This document shows, piece after piece, positions 1 through 7,926 of a stretch of 15,164 nt of DNA. The translations under genes were made by a program, and so were the position numbers. The notes beneath the pieces were generated by a model. The model ran no database searches. It saw only the letters and a program-made list of their open reading frames with translations, and was not told where the DNA came from. The stretch is from Deltaproteobacteria bacterium (GTDB lineage: Bacteria; Desulfobacterota; Syntrophobacteria; BM002): contig JAGFXI010000031.1 in assembly GCA_017861095.1 (NCBI GenBank), positions 1 to 15,164 on the forward strand, written 5' to 3'. Each line of letters opens with the position of its first letter. Within the stretch, counting starts at the first letter, position 1.

Positions 1-432
1 GATCGGATGTTGGCGGCGGCACGGGCCGGGATCCCCACCGTGCTCGTCCCCGGCTGTGTAGACATGTGTAACTTCTGGGCACTCAGCACCGTCCCCGAGA
101 AGTACCGCAACAGGAACCTTTACCAGTGGAACCCCAACGTCACCCTCATGCGGACCAATGTCGAAGAGAACCGCATCATGGGGAAGATGATCGCCAAAGC
201 GGCCAATGAAGCCAAGGGGCCGGTAGCAATCCTTCTGCCTCTGAAAGGGGTGTCCATGCTCGACAGCCCAGGCAACGCTTACTGGGATCCCGCGGCCGAC
301 CGGGCCTGCTATGACGCGATCAAGACCAATGTCAAGCCGGGTATTCCGGTGATCGAGCTGGACAACAACATCAACGACCCTGAGTTCGCTGCCAAAGCGG
401 CTGAGACCTTGCTCGGTATGCTGGGGAGGTAA
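1..432 (+). CDS. UPF0261 (Tm-1-like) protein, C-terminal part
   Basis: The frame is open from the first base of the window, so the 5' end is missing and only about 143 C-terminal residues are seen; the ATG at position 7 is internal, not a start. The sequence carries family-like blocks: PGCVDMCNFW, then WNPNVTLMRTNVEENRIMG, then LLPLKGVSMLDSPG and a closing PVIELDNNINDPEFA. These resemble the second half of UPF0261 proteins, the bacterial relatives of the N-terminal domain of the tomato antiviral protein Tm-1, described as an ATP-binding fold. The biochemical role in bacteria is not established. The next gene begins 21 bases downstream and encodes the equivalent of the other Tm-1 half, so the two probably act together. 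Assignment is by remembered family sequence. Confidence 0.88.
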   Translation, partial: DRMLAAARAGIPTVLVPGCVDMCNFWALSTVPEKYRNRNLYQWNPNVTLMRTNVEENRIMGKMIAKAANEAKGPVAILLPLKGVSMLDSPGNAYWDPAADRACYDAIKTNVKPGIPVIELDNNINDPEFAAKAAETLLGMLGR

Positions 433-453
433 CCCGGAGAAAGGAGAATCTCT

Positions 454-1284
454 ATGGCTATTCCTCGCGAGGAGATGCTGCGCCGACTACGCGCCCAGGT
501 CGCTACGGGTAAGCCCATCGTCGGCTGCGGCGCCGGGACCGGGATCAGCGCCAAGTGCGCTGAGGCCGGCGGCGCCGACCTCATCATCATCTACAACTCG
601 GGCCGCTACCGCATGGCGGGCCGTGGCTCTCTTGCCGGCCTCATGCCCTACGGCGACGCCAACGGCATTGTCGTGGAGATGGCCGCCGAGGTCCTACCTG
701 TGGTCAAGAACACGCCGGTCCTGGCGGGCGTTTGCGGCACCGATCCCTTCCGTCTCTTCCCCGTATTCCTCAGGCAGCTCAAAGAGATCGGCTTTTCCGG
801 GGTCCAGAACTTCCCCACAGTCGGGCTCATCGACGGGAACTTCCGGGCCAATCTGGAGGGGACCGGCATGGGCTATGATAAAGAGGTGGAGATGATCCGG
901 GTCGCCCACCAGCTCGACATGTTCACCTCGCCGTACGTGTTCGACCCGGACCAGGCAAAGGCCATGGCCGAGGCCGGGGCCGACCAGCTTGTGGCCCACG
1001 TGGGGCTCACCACCTCGGGCTCCATCGGCGCCGCCGTCGCTCTCACCCTTGACGATGCCATCAGTCTCGTCATGAAGATCGCCGAGGGGGGCAAGAAGAT
1101 CAGGAAGGACCTCCTGGTTATTTGCCACGGCGGTCCCTTTGATGAACCGCAGAATGTGGGGACGGCATTGAAACGGATGCCCGGTATCGCTGGATTCTTC
1201 GGCGCCTCCAGCATCGAGCGCCTGCCCACCGAGCGGGGAATCACTGGCCAGGTCAAGGACTTCAAGAAGCTGAAGCTGGCGTGA
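454..1284 (+). CDS. PEP-hydrolase family TIM-barrel protein
   Basis: The product is 276 residues, the usual length for the PEP_hydrolase (phosphoenolpyruvate hydrolase-like, TIM-barrel) family. Visible blocks are the glycine-rich strand-loop IVGCGAGTGISAKCAEAGGADLI (residues 22-45), YNSGRYRMAGRGSLAGLMPYGDAN (47-70), AGVCGTDPF (91-99), GVQNFPTVGLIDGNFR (116-131), QLVAHVGLTTSGSIGA (178-193), ICHGGPF (223-229) and the C-terminal GFFGASSIERLPTE (247-260), which looks like a phosphate-binding loop of a barrel. The ATG at 454 follows an AAGGAG ribosome site at good spacing. In plants the same domain is the C-terminal half of Tm-1, fused to UPF0261; here the two are separate neighbours. The stop overlaps the start of the following gene, so the three genes form an operon. 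The real substrate is unknown; the PEP-hydrolase name is a family label. Confidence 0.92.
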   Translation: MAIPREEMLRRLRAQVATGKPIVGCGAGTGISAKCAEAGGADLIIIYNSGRYRMAGRGSLAGLMPYGDANGIVVEMAAEVLPVVKNTPVLAGVCGTDPFRLFPVFLRQLKEIGFSGVQNFPTVGLIDGNFRANLEGTGMGYDKEVEMIRVAHQLDMFTSPYVFDPDQAKAMAEAGADQLVAHVGLTTSGSIGAAVALTLDDAISLVMKIAEGGKKIRKDLLVICHGGPFDEPQNVGTALKRMPGIAGFFGASSIERLPTERGITGQVKDFKKLKLA

Positions 1285-2063
1285 AACCTGTCGCCTTCAA
1301 AAAGATGGCCCGGAATCCTCGGAGCCGCCGACCTGGAGCCGGTCTGGCCCGGGCCCTCTCGAAGCTGGGCCTCTGCTCCCGCAGCCGGGCGAAAGCCCTG
1401 GTCCTCGAGGGGCGGGTTCAGGTGAACGGGACTGTCTGCCGCGAGCCCGGAACACCCGTCGACCTCGAGCGCGACCGCCTCCAGGTGGACGCCTGCCGCC
1501 TCGATGGGACGGAGAAGATCTATCTCATGCTCAACAAGCCCCGCGGACTGGTCACGACCGCAGCCGACGAGAAAGGGCGGCCCACCGTCTACCACTGTCT
1601 CGCCGAGGCTGATCTGCCCTGGCTTGCGCCCGCGGGGCGACTCGACAAGGCAAGCGAGGGACTGCTCCTCCTCAGCAACGACACGAAGTGGGCGGCACGG
1701 ATCCTCGCACCGGAGAACCACCTTGAGAAAACCTATCACGTTCAGGTGGGCTGCCTCGCGGATGCATCACTGCGGCAACGGCTGTTAGACGGCGTTCTTA
1801 CCGACCGGGGCGACTTCTTGGCAGCCAGGGAGGTGCGCGCTCTCCGCCAGGGGGAAAGGAACAGCTGGATCGAGGTGGTCCTCGACGAGGGAAAGAACCG
1901 GCACATCCGCCGGCTCTTGGAAGCGCTGGAAGTGAAGGTGCTCCGCCTCGTGCGGGTGGCGATCGGGCCCCTGCGTCTCGGGAAGCTGGCGAAGGGCGAG
2001 TACCGACACCTCACCGACGAGGAGCGGAAAGCGCTGGCCCGCATTATGCCGGAGACGCCGTAG
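1281..2063 (+). CDS. RsuA/RluB-family rRNA pseudouridine synthase
   Basis: This 260-residue protein has the two-domain layout of the RsuA/RluB/RluE/RluF family, which isomerises specific uridines in ribosomal RNA. An N-terminal S4 RNA-binding domain covers about residues 22-75 (LARALSKLGLCSRSRAKALV, then GRVQVNG). The catalytic domain follows: GRLDKASEGLLLLSND (119-134) contains the expected catalytic Asp122, KTYHV (150-154) is the second conserved block and DEGKNRHIRRL (202-212) the third. The start is taken as the GTG at 1281, giving a GTGA overlap with the preceding stop; an ATG at 1305 is an alternative. Which rRNA position it modifies cannot be told. The last codons, from 2041, lie in a copy of a repeat also found at 6043, so the C-terminal tail is probably repeat-derived. 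Confidence 0.93.
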   Translation: MKPVAFKKMARNPRSRRPGAGLARALSKLGLCSRSRAKALVLEGRVQVNGTVCREPGTPVDLERDRLQVDACRLDGTEKIYLMLNKPRGLVTTAADEKGRPTVYHCLAEADLPWLAPAGRLDKASEGLLLLSNDTKWAARILAPENHLEKTYHVQVGCLADASLRQRLLDGVLTDRGDFLAAREVRALRQGERNSWIEVVLDEGKNRHIRRLLEALEVKVLRLVRVAIGPLRLGKLAKGEYRHLTDEERKALARIMPETP

Positions 2064-2080
2064 GGAGATCGTGGAGCTGG
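2041..2080 (+). repeat. Partial copy of the GCATTATGC repeat
   Basis: Positions 2041-2080 match 6043-6082 at 34 of 40 bases by direct count, beginning with the identical GCATTATGC and including shared GAGATCGTGGA. Only the left half is present: the matching right arm GCATAATGC of the 6 kb copy is not seen here. It overlaps the stop codon of the pseudouridine synthase and lies between convergent genes. Confidence 0.6.
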
Positions 2081-2115
2081 CCGTGGAACGCCGGAGGGAT
2101 CCGGCCGCCGTGGGG

Positions 2116-3384
2116 CTATTTGAGGGCAAACTTCACCCGACTTCCGCTCCCCTTTTCGCCCCCTTCACCTGCCTCTATTTTCGGGGAGACGAGAAAGACG
2201 CGGTCCGCCGACACCTGCGCCGTATTGATCAGGTACTCCTGCGCCGCCGCCGCCCGCTCGTTCGCGAGCTGGAGCAGGTCCTCATCCGTGATCTCCGTGT
2301 TGGTTATGATGAGTTTTTCCATCTCCGGCACGGGGAGTTCTTTGACCAGGCCGATGACGTTTCGGGGTTTCGGGAACTTCGCCTCCTTGTATGCCCGGGT
2401 CAGGTACTGCTCGTACTCGGAGGGCTCGACCGTCACCTTATCGAAGGAAGGGGCCGATTCGCCCTTCTTGACCAGATCCTTCACCTTCTGCGCCTTCACC
2501 GCCCGCTCCAGCAAGTAGCGCTTGAGCCCTTCGCGGTCCGCCACCGGATCGGCGCGGCCGCTGATATCCAGGGTCAACCCCGGCCTGCCGTTGAGGGCCT
2601 TTCCGATCTTGCTCAGCTTGTCTATGGCGGCGTCATCCAGGGCGGCCAGCCCGGGTTGAAAATCCACGTAGCTCAGCTCTTCCCCGCCGCCGAAGGCTGC
2701 GCCCAGCAGGGCGAAGGGGGAGGTCGCCGCCTTGGCGATAAGGTTGAGGAGAACCTGAAGGATCACGCGGCCCACGCTGAACTCCGGATCATCGAGGGAG
2801 CCGCCGATGGGGAGGTTGAGATCGATCACCCCGTTTCGGTCCTTGAGCAAGGCTACGGCGAGAAGCACCGGGAGCTTGGTCGCCGTGGGGCTTTCCACCT
2901 TTTCCCCAAACGTGAGCTGGTCGAGGATGAGCTGGTTGTCAGCCTTGAGCTTCCGGTTTGCGATCTTGTAGTCCACGTTGAAGGAAAGTCCTTGGAGTAC
3001 GACCCTGCCGATGGCGATGGAGGCGGGCTCTGCGGTCGGGGAGCCCGAGGTGGGCTGTTTTTTAGCCGGCGCCGCCGCAGGGCTCTCCCCAGCCCCGGCC
3101 CCGGCGCCGCCACCGGGGGCGGGTGGAGCCTCGCCGCCGGCAAGCATTTCTCGCAGGTTCAGTGTACCGTTCGGGTACACGATGAGCCGGGAATAGAAAT
3201 CGGAGAGGGCCACCTCGTTGATCGCCAGTCGGAGTGGATTCACGTCTGCCTGGATGCCGCCCACGAAGAGCGACTTCCACTTCAGGAACTCCTCCGAGGT
3301 CGCCCGGTCCAGCGACGAGAAGTTTCCGAGGTTGGTCTGGCCGGCAAAGGAGATCTGGGGAGGTCCCTCAGCCATCTCCCTCAC
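2116..3384 (-). pseudogene. DUF748/AsmA-like protein, C-terminal fragment
   Basis: This reading frame holds the C-terminal 422 residues of a DUF748 family protein, a large envelope protein related to AsmA/TamB-like proteins. Recognisable blocks are the SEEFLKWKSLFVGGIQADVN region (about residues 30-49), FYSRLIVYPNGTLNL, LILDQLTFGEKVESPTATKLPV, ALLKDRNGVIDLNLPIGGSL, and an OmpA-like end with LTLDISGRADPVADREGL and ANERAAAAQEYL. Homology continues upstream of the ATG in the same frame (KLKILVSSGELRLKGRL, encoded up to about 3440), so the ATG at 3384 is not a natural start. The rest of the protein is in a different frame just upstream (3432-5321). The simplest reading is one gene broken at about 3430-3440. 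A Pro/Ala-rich linker lies at about residues 88-115. If expressed alone it would lack the membrane anchor. Confidence 0.7.
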
Positions 3385-3431
3385 TCCGAGCCTGCCCTTG
3401 AGCCGGAGTTCGCCGCTGCTTACTAGGATCT

Positions 3432-5321
3432 TCAGTTTTCCACCACAACCTGGACGGGCTCGGCCTGCACCTTAACCAGGTCGGCGGGAGTCTCATCGGC
3501 AAAGCTCACGGCGTAACGGTCCACCGTCACCTTCTTCACCGTGAAGGTCCAGGGCCTTGTCTCTTCTGCTCGAGGTGTCTCTTCCGCCTTGGAGCCTGGC
3601 GGAGCAACGAGCTTGGTGAGATCGATGCTCCCGTCCTTTTCCCGCTTGACGGCGATGGCGCCGTTCTTGGCCAGAAACTCCTCCACCACAACCGTCCGTT
3701 TCCCGAGATCAACCTCGCCATTCTTCACCGCGATCTCCGGGATCCTGACGAAATCGGTCCCTTCTCCTTGCTTCCGGAGCTGCAGCGAGCTGACGGAACT
3801 CTGGAGCCCCGAGATCGTTGCCCCCAAACCATCCGGAGTCTTTGCCAGGCTGTAGCGGGTCGAGAGGTTGAAAAGACCCTCCTTCACCTCGAAGAGGATG
3901 AAGGGATAATAGTACGGAGCGTAGGCGGGGATGCGGAAGTTGCTCAGCTCCACCGTTCCCTCCGCCGAGAGCGGCTCCACGAGCACCGTGCCCGCGTGGC
4001 TGAAGCTCTCGCCGGCGGAGGTCCTGAAATCCAGGGCAACGGCGGCGGGCTTGGTCTGGGGGAAGGAGAACCTGGAGATCGTCAGATTCAGCACCTCGAT
4101 GTCGGTTCGAAAGGGCTTATCCGGCATCTCATCGCTCACCCGGATCGTGGCGCCGGCGACCTTGAGCTCGGTGAGCTCGAGGTTGAAGTCGCCCTTCTTG
4201 CCGGAGCCTGCGGCCTCCTTCCCGTCGGATGCGCCTTTCTTCGCCTCGCCTTCGACACCCACGGAGAGGAGATTGATCTTGCCGGCGCGGTCGCGTCGCA
4301 CCTGGAGTTCCGGATCCTGGACGAGCACGTGGCCGATGTGAAACCTCTGGGCGAAGACCTCCGCGGCATCCACCCTCACTGCAACCAAGGGTAGCGTCAC
4401 GAGGGGGCGATCGTCGAGCTCGGTGACGGCAAATTTCTCGAGGGTCACCCTGCCTGAGAGGGTGAGAGTCGGCGGCCTGTCCTTCTGCCGCATGAAGGAA
4501 GCGGTTACCTTCGTATCCAGGAGACCGGACGGGATCTTGAAGCTGAGCTTGGCCGGGACATACGCGAGGAAGCGCGGGATGTCAAGGTGGTCGATATCGA
4601 TCTCGACAGTGCTCTCCAGGGAATCCCGGAAGGGCTTGGTCTTGCCGGCGAGGACAACGGGGCTGCCGTCAACCACGGCACGAAAGCTCGGTTCGATGTA
4701 GAGATCCGCGGCATAGGGAAGATTCGATAGGAAGGGCACGGCCACGTTGATTTCCCTCACCTCGTGGCGAGCGGCTGCGAGATGATCGTCGAAATCCACC
4801 TGCCCGTCGAAAATCTGGATATTGTTCAGGGAAAACCGGGGCGGCGCGCCCTTGGCCGCCGGCTCCGGCGGCTCGGGCGACGGCTGCTCGATCAAATCGG
4901 AGAAGTTGTAGCTCCCGTCCTGGTTTCGAAAGATCTTGACCTTGGGCGCCTGGAGTCGAACCTCCCGGAGCACCGGCGCACGCCTGAAGATTGAGGCCAG
5001 CTGAAAATCAACGAGGAGCTCGTCGAAGCCCACGAAGAGGTTGGTACTCTCTTTCTCCTTGACGCCGAAACCATTAACCCGGAGAGCCAGCGTGAAGGGA
5101 TTGAACCTGATACTCTCGATGCTCACCTCGCGGTGAAGAGCCTTCGGGAGCTCCTGTAATGCCACATGCCTTGCTACCGGCGGGAGTACAAGGAAGCCGA
5201 CTATGGCGTAAAGGCCGATTATGCCGGCAGCCCACCACCCAACCTTCCTCGTGACCGGCTTCTTGAGAGTAGAGACCATACGGGCCGGCGATATGCTCCT
5301 CAACGTTTCCAAGAGCCTCAC
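3432..5321 (-). pseudogene. DUF748/AsmA-like protein, N-terminal fragment
   Basis: These 629 residues are the N-terminal part of the same DUF748 protein. One transmembrane helix is visible at about residues 28-48 (rich in W, G, I, L, V), after a basic N-terminus, so the chain should be anchored in the inner membrane with the bulk in the periplasm. Family-type blocks include ELPKALHREVSIESIRFNPF (57-76), LRVNGFGVKEKE and IFRNQDGSYNFSDL. The start is a GTG at 5321 preceded by AGGGG at suitable spacing; an ATG 14 codons in is possible. The frame ends with ...VVVEN then TGA, followed two codons later by TAG. At this point family members continue with a further block before the sequence seen in the adjacent frame, so a deletion of roughly 55-60 codons plus a frame change is inferred. 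Intact relatives are about 1000 residues or longer. Confidence 0.72.
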
Positions 5322-5610
5322 AAAGATCCCCTGCCTTTCTCCGGAAGCCGTGCACTATTCAGTGGTAGGCCTGCTTTAGGTCCCACCGGCTCAAATTGAC
5401 CCCGACGGCGAAAACCGCTGATTAAGGATAGTCCTGGTGGAGAAAAATCGCAACCCGTCGGCAGGCATAGGAGAATTGAGGGGGAGGACCAGAACTGAAG
5501 AGCTCCAAAAAAAGCCCTTTTCTTTTCCCTGTGAATAAGCTAAAAAGCATCTGCTTTTCGCCATGAGGGCAGAATCTCGGGCGCATCCTACCCTTTGAAA
5601 GCGGCAGACC
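5322..5610. other. Intergenic region between divergent genes
   Basis: This stretch must hold the promoters of the leftward DUF748 gene and the rightward DksA-like gene. A TTGACC at 5396-5401 could be a -35 box but has no convincing -10 at 16-18 bases. A/T-rich runs lie at 5509-5530, and a short hairpin AAAAGC-ATCT-GCTTTT at 5543-5558. No coding sequence was recognised. Confidence 0.5.
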
Positions 5611-6039
5611 ATGAGCCTTTCTAAGGACAGCAAGAACAAATTTCGTAAGATGCTGGTCGACCTGCGGCAGCAAGTGCTGGACCAGGTGAAGGACAAGTTC
5701 GAGTCCACCCGGGAAGGCAGCGAGCTGGGCGATCTGGGAGACAACGCCACCAGAGACCTCGCCGCAGAATACGCCTACCTATTCAGCGACCGTCTGAGAA
5801 AAAGGCTTCTCTTGATCGACGAAGCCCTCGAGGCGCTGACTCGAGGCGACTACGGTCTCTGCGAGGACTGTAACGAGAGGATCAACGAGAAACGGCTCAT
5901 GCTCATGCCCTTCACCCGTTGGTGTGTCCGCTGTCAATCGAAACGGGAGAAGGAGGCGAAGATGCGTGGCGAATCCATGCTGACGACCGAACTCCGCGAG
6001 TTCTCCTACCCTCGTGGAGAGGAGGATGAGGAAAGTTAA
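5611..6039 (+). CDS. dksA: DksA/TraR-family RNA polymerase-binding protein
   Basis: The 142-residue product has DksA architecture. DksA enters the RNA polymerase secondary channel and, with ppGpp, tunes transcription of ribosomal and stress genes. A coiled coil is predicted at about residues 5-75, with the coiled-coil tip signature DxxDxA present as D41, D44 and A46 (DLGDNA). The zinc finger is complete and of the four-cysteine type: C84-x2-C87, 17 residues, C105-x2-C108, the canonical DksA spacing. The tail is acidic and Glu-rich. The ATG at 5611 has only a weak upstream purine stretch (GAAAG). It is a single-gene unit, divergent from the DUF748 gene and convergent with the 6190-7752 genes. 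Its stop codon sits at the outer edge of the inverted-repeat element that follows. TraR-like paralogues are shorter, so a DksA-type role is preferred. Confidence 0.9.
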   Translation: MSLSKDSKNKFRKMLVDLRQQVLDQVKDKFESTREGSELGDLGDNATRDLAAEYAYLFSDRLRKRLLLIDEALEALTRGDYGLCEDCNERINEKRLMLMPFTRWCVRCQSKREKEAKMRGESMLTTELREFSYPRGEEDEES

Positions 6040-6102
6040 CCTGCATTATGCACGAGACGCGGTAGCGAGATCGTGGAAATGGTTCGGCATAATGCGTGTT
6101 AA
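6036..6102. repeat. 67-bp inverted-repeat element (MITE/REP-like)
   Basis: The ends are inverted repeats: TTAAC-CT-GCATTATGC at 6036-6051 and GCATAATGC-GT-GTTAA at 6087-6102, pairing over 14 of 16 positions. The interior is 35 bases. A related 40-base left half is at 2041 and a shorter, diverged left end at 11757. The element lies between the convergent DksA-like gene and the 6190 gene, starts on the DksA stop codon, and folds into a long hairpin that could stop transcripts from both sides. No ORF is inside. It could be a non-autonomous mobile element or a REP-type intergenic palindrome; the sequence alone does not decide. Confidence 0.65.
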
Positions 6103-6189
6103 GAGTCGGCCCCGATGAGCCTGCGCCGGTCGCTGCCTGGGGCATCCTGCGACCGCGGGGGTGGGGTCAGGTGGCGGGAACCTTCTATG

Positions 6190-6393
6190 TCATTGCCGGC
6201 GACCCGAGGGGGGATCGCCCTTTTCTCCCTCAAGAATCTTCTTCACCCGCCGGTGCTCCGCTCGGGCCTTCGCCAGCTCTCGTTCCAACGTGTCGCGCCT
6301 TTCACCGGGCGGCTCCGCCTGGAAGGTCCGCTCCACATCCTCCACGTGCTTCTTGAGCTGATAGAGGGTCCTCGCGATCTCGCGGATGGACAT
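6190..6393 (-). CDS. Small charged helical protein, unknown function
   Basis: This frame encodes 67 residues, very rich in Arg, Glu, Lys and Leu, with heptad-like spacing (IARTLYQLKKHVEDVERTF, then RRDTLERELAKARAEHRRVKKIL), so a helical hairpin or coiled coil is likely. No family was recognised. The ATG at 6393 follows the stop of the lipoprotein gene by 42 bases on the same strand, so it is probably the second gene of that operon. The upstream ribosome site is weak (GGTGAG). Amino-acid composition is coherent and soluble-protein-like, unlike the arginine/serine-rich shadow frames on the other strand, and this is the reason for calling it. It may partner with the lipoprotein, but nothing in the sequence proves that. 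Confidence 0.55.
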   Translation of the reverse strand: MSIREIARTLYQLKKHVEDVERTFQAEPPGERRDTLERELAKARAEHRRVKKILEGEKGDPPSGRRQ

Positions 6394-6435
6394 CTGCTCG
6401 ACTCACCGGTTCTCAATTCTCGGGCCCGTTCCCTG

Positions 6436-7752
6436 CTATCCCCCCGTAAGGCGTACCAGGTCGCCGGCCCTGAACTCGACCTCAGGATCCCGGAGGAGCA
6501 CCTGCCCGAGGGAGAGGCGGGCAAAGACCTCAACGATCTTGCCGCGGGCAAACTCCACCTCTCTTACCTCCGTGATCTTCCCGGAGTGGACATCCCGTCG
6601 CACCTCGGTCCGATAGATCATGAAGCTATCATCCAGACGCTGCCGGGCCTCCCTGCCGCCGTCGAGGTACAGAAGCCCATCAGCCCTCACACCCAGCACC
6701 AGCGTCGGCAGGTCTTCCTTCTGAAGGTCAGGCGTAAAGGCGATTTGCAGGTCACCGCCGTAGTACCGGTAGGTTGGATCACCAGGCTGACAGGCGTACG
6801 CTCGACGGTAAGCGGCATAGGCCTCCATGAGCCGCCCGCTCCGCTCGTAGACCACCCCCAGGTTGCCGTGGACCGCGGCCGCGTCGGGAACGAGGAGGGC
6901 GGCCTCCTCGAAGGAGCGCTCCGCCCTCTTCCAATCATCCTGCGCGGCCGCTTCAATGCCCGCCCGGACAAGTTCTACCGCCTTCGGGTCCTTGTAGAAA
7001 GGGATGGCCCTGAGCATCCGCTCTGCAGTGGCCTCGCGGGGCGTCAGGGTTTGGACCAGCTCCTGGACCATGGAGCGCTGCAGCTCCACAACCAGCGCGT
7101 CGGCGTCTACCGGTGAACCGGGAAGGGTCCGGCGCTGGAGATGGCGGGAAATCTCATCTTCCCAGAGAGTTGCGCCGGTTTCGCCCTCAACGAGGCGCAC
7201 CTTCCAGGTGAGGCCGTAACTCGACCTGGTGATCTGCGTCTGAACCGACTGGGCGGGACCCCGTGGCTGGAGACGGGGGTAGGTGGTATCGCCGATCGTC
7301 GGGTTCTCCCGGAGAGTGACCCAGGCGAGCGTTTGGGGATCATCGTCGCCGAAGTCGGGATAGACCGTCAACGCGGTTGTGTCACGAGAGACCTGCACCG
7401 AATACTCGGTGATCTCCCCGACGAGGAGCACCTGAACCTCGGCAATCTTGGCCAAACGACGGAGGGAGTCGGGATCCTGAGGGACGTCCTTGGTCCCCGG
7501 GATCAGGAGGGCCGACGGCGGCTCACGGTTCAGCTTCCGCACCAGATCGTCGGCAAGCCGGGCTCCCACATTCCGCTCGGGGCTTCGAAAGGGTACCACT
7601 CCGATGGATCGGAACCTGAGGATGTTCACCTCCGGCGCCTTCACGACCTTGACGCTTACGAACCGGCCCATGAGAGGTGTACCGCAGGCGACGAGCGCCA
7701 TGCCAACAAGAGCGAAAACGCCCCAGCGCACTCTCGGCCTTCGGCAATCCAT
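6436..7752 (-). CDS. TPR-containing lipoprotein with CsgG-like N-terminal region
   Basis: The 438-residue product starts with a basic segment and hydrophobic stretch (WGVFALVGMALVAC) ending in a lipobox LVAC, with Cys23 as the likely lipidated residue, so it should be attached to a membrane facing the periplasm. Residues about 48-120 (FRSIGVVPF, ADDLVRKL, AEVQVLLVGEITEY) resemble the nucleotide-fold-like start of CsgG/TolB-N type lipoproteins. Residues about 257-325 form two TPR-like helix pairs (AGIEAAAQDDWKRAERSFEEAALLVPDA, then NLGVVYERSGRLMEAYAAYRRAY). The C-terminal part (GKITEVREVEFARGKIVEVF...LRDPEVEFRAGDLVRL) is beta-rich and unassigned. The ATG at 7752 is chosen, with GGAG 9 bases upstream; a TTG one codon earlier is possible. 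A scaffold role in the envelope is inferred only from the architecture. Confidence 0.8.
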   Translation of the reverse strand: MDCRRPRVRWGVFALVGMALVACGTPLMGRFVSVKVVKAPEVNILRFRSIGVVPFRSPERNVGARLADDLVRKLNREPPSALLIPGTKDVPQDPDSLRRLAKIAEVQVLLVGEITEYSVQVSRDTTALTVYPDFGDDDPQTLAWVTLRENPTIGDTTYPRLQPRGPAQSVQTQITRSSYGLTWKVRLVEGETGATLWEDEISRHLQRRTLPGSPVDADALVVELQRSMVQELVQTLTPREATAERMLRAIPFYKDPKAVELVRAGIEAAAQDDWKRAERSFEEAALLVPDAAAVHGNLGVVYERSGRLMEAYAAYRRAYACQPGDPTYRYYGGDLQIAFTPDLQKEDLPTLVLGVRADGLLYLDGGREARQRLDDSFMIYRTEVRRDVHSGKITEVREVEFARGKIVEVFARLSLGQVLLRDPEVEFRAGDLVRLTGG

Positions 7753-7926
7753 CAAACCATCTCCTCAGGGAAAGGACCTTCCCGGGCGGGTCTCCGGGTG
7801 CAAACGTCTCAAGACCCGTCGGAACCCGCCTCCGTGGAGCCAACCAGCATTTACGGCTTCATGCCCGGTCGGTCATAGGCCCGCCCCGCCGGCCCCCTGC
7901 CCTCGTCGACCGTCACCGCCCCGTCG

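Noticed and set aside
2071..3426. Long plus-strand open frame opposite the DUF748 gene
   Set aside because: The minus strand has clear family homology; the plus frame is a GC-driven mirror frame with no recognisable domain.
3432..3434. TGA of the DUF748 N-terminal part as another selenocysteine codon
   Set aside because: The same frame meets a TAG two codons later and homology resumes in a different frame, so this is a frameshift, not recoding.
6115..7116. Long plus-strand open frame opposite the lipoprotein gene
   Set aside because: The minus strand has a lipobox and TPRs; the plus frame has no motif and a composition typical of a mirror frame.
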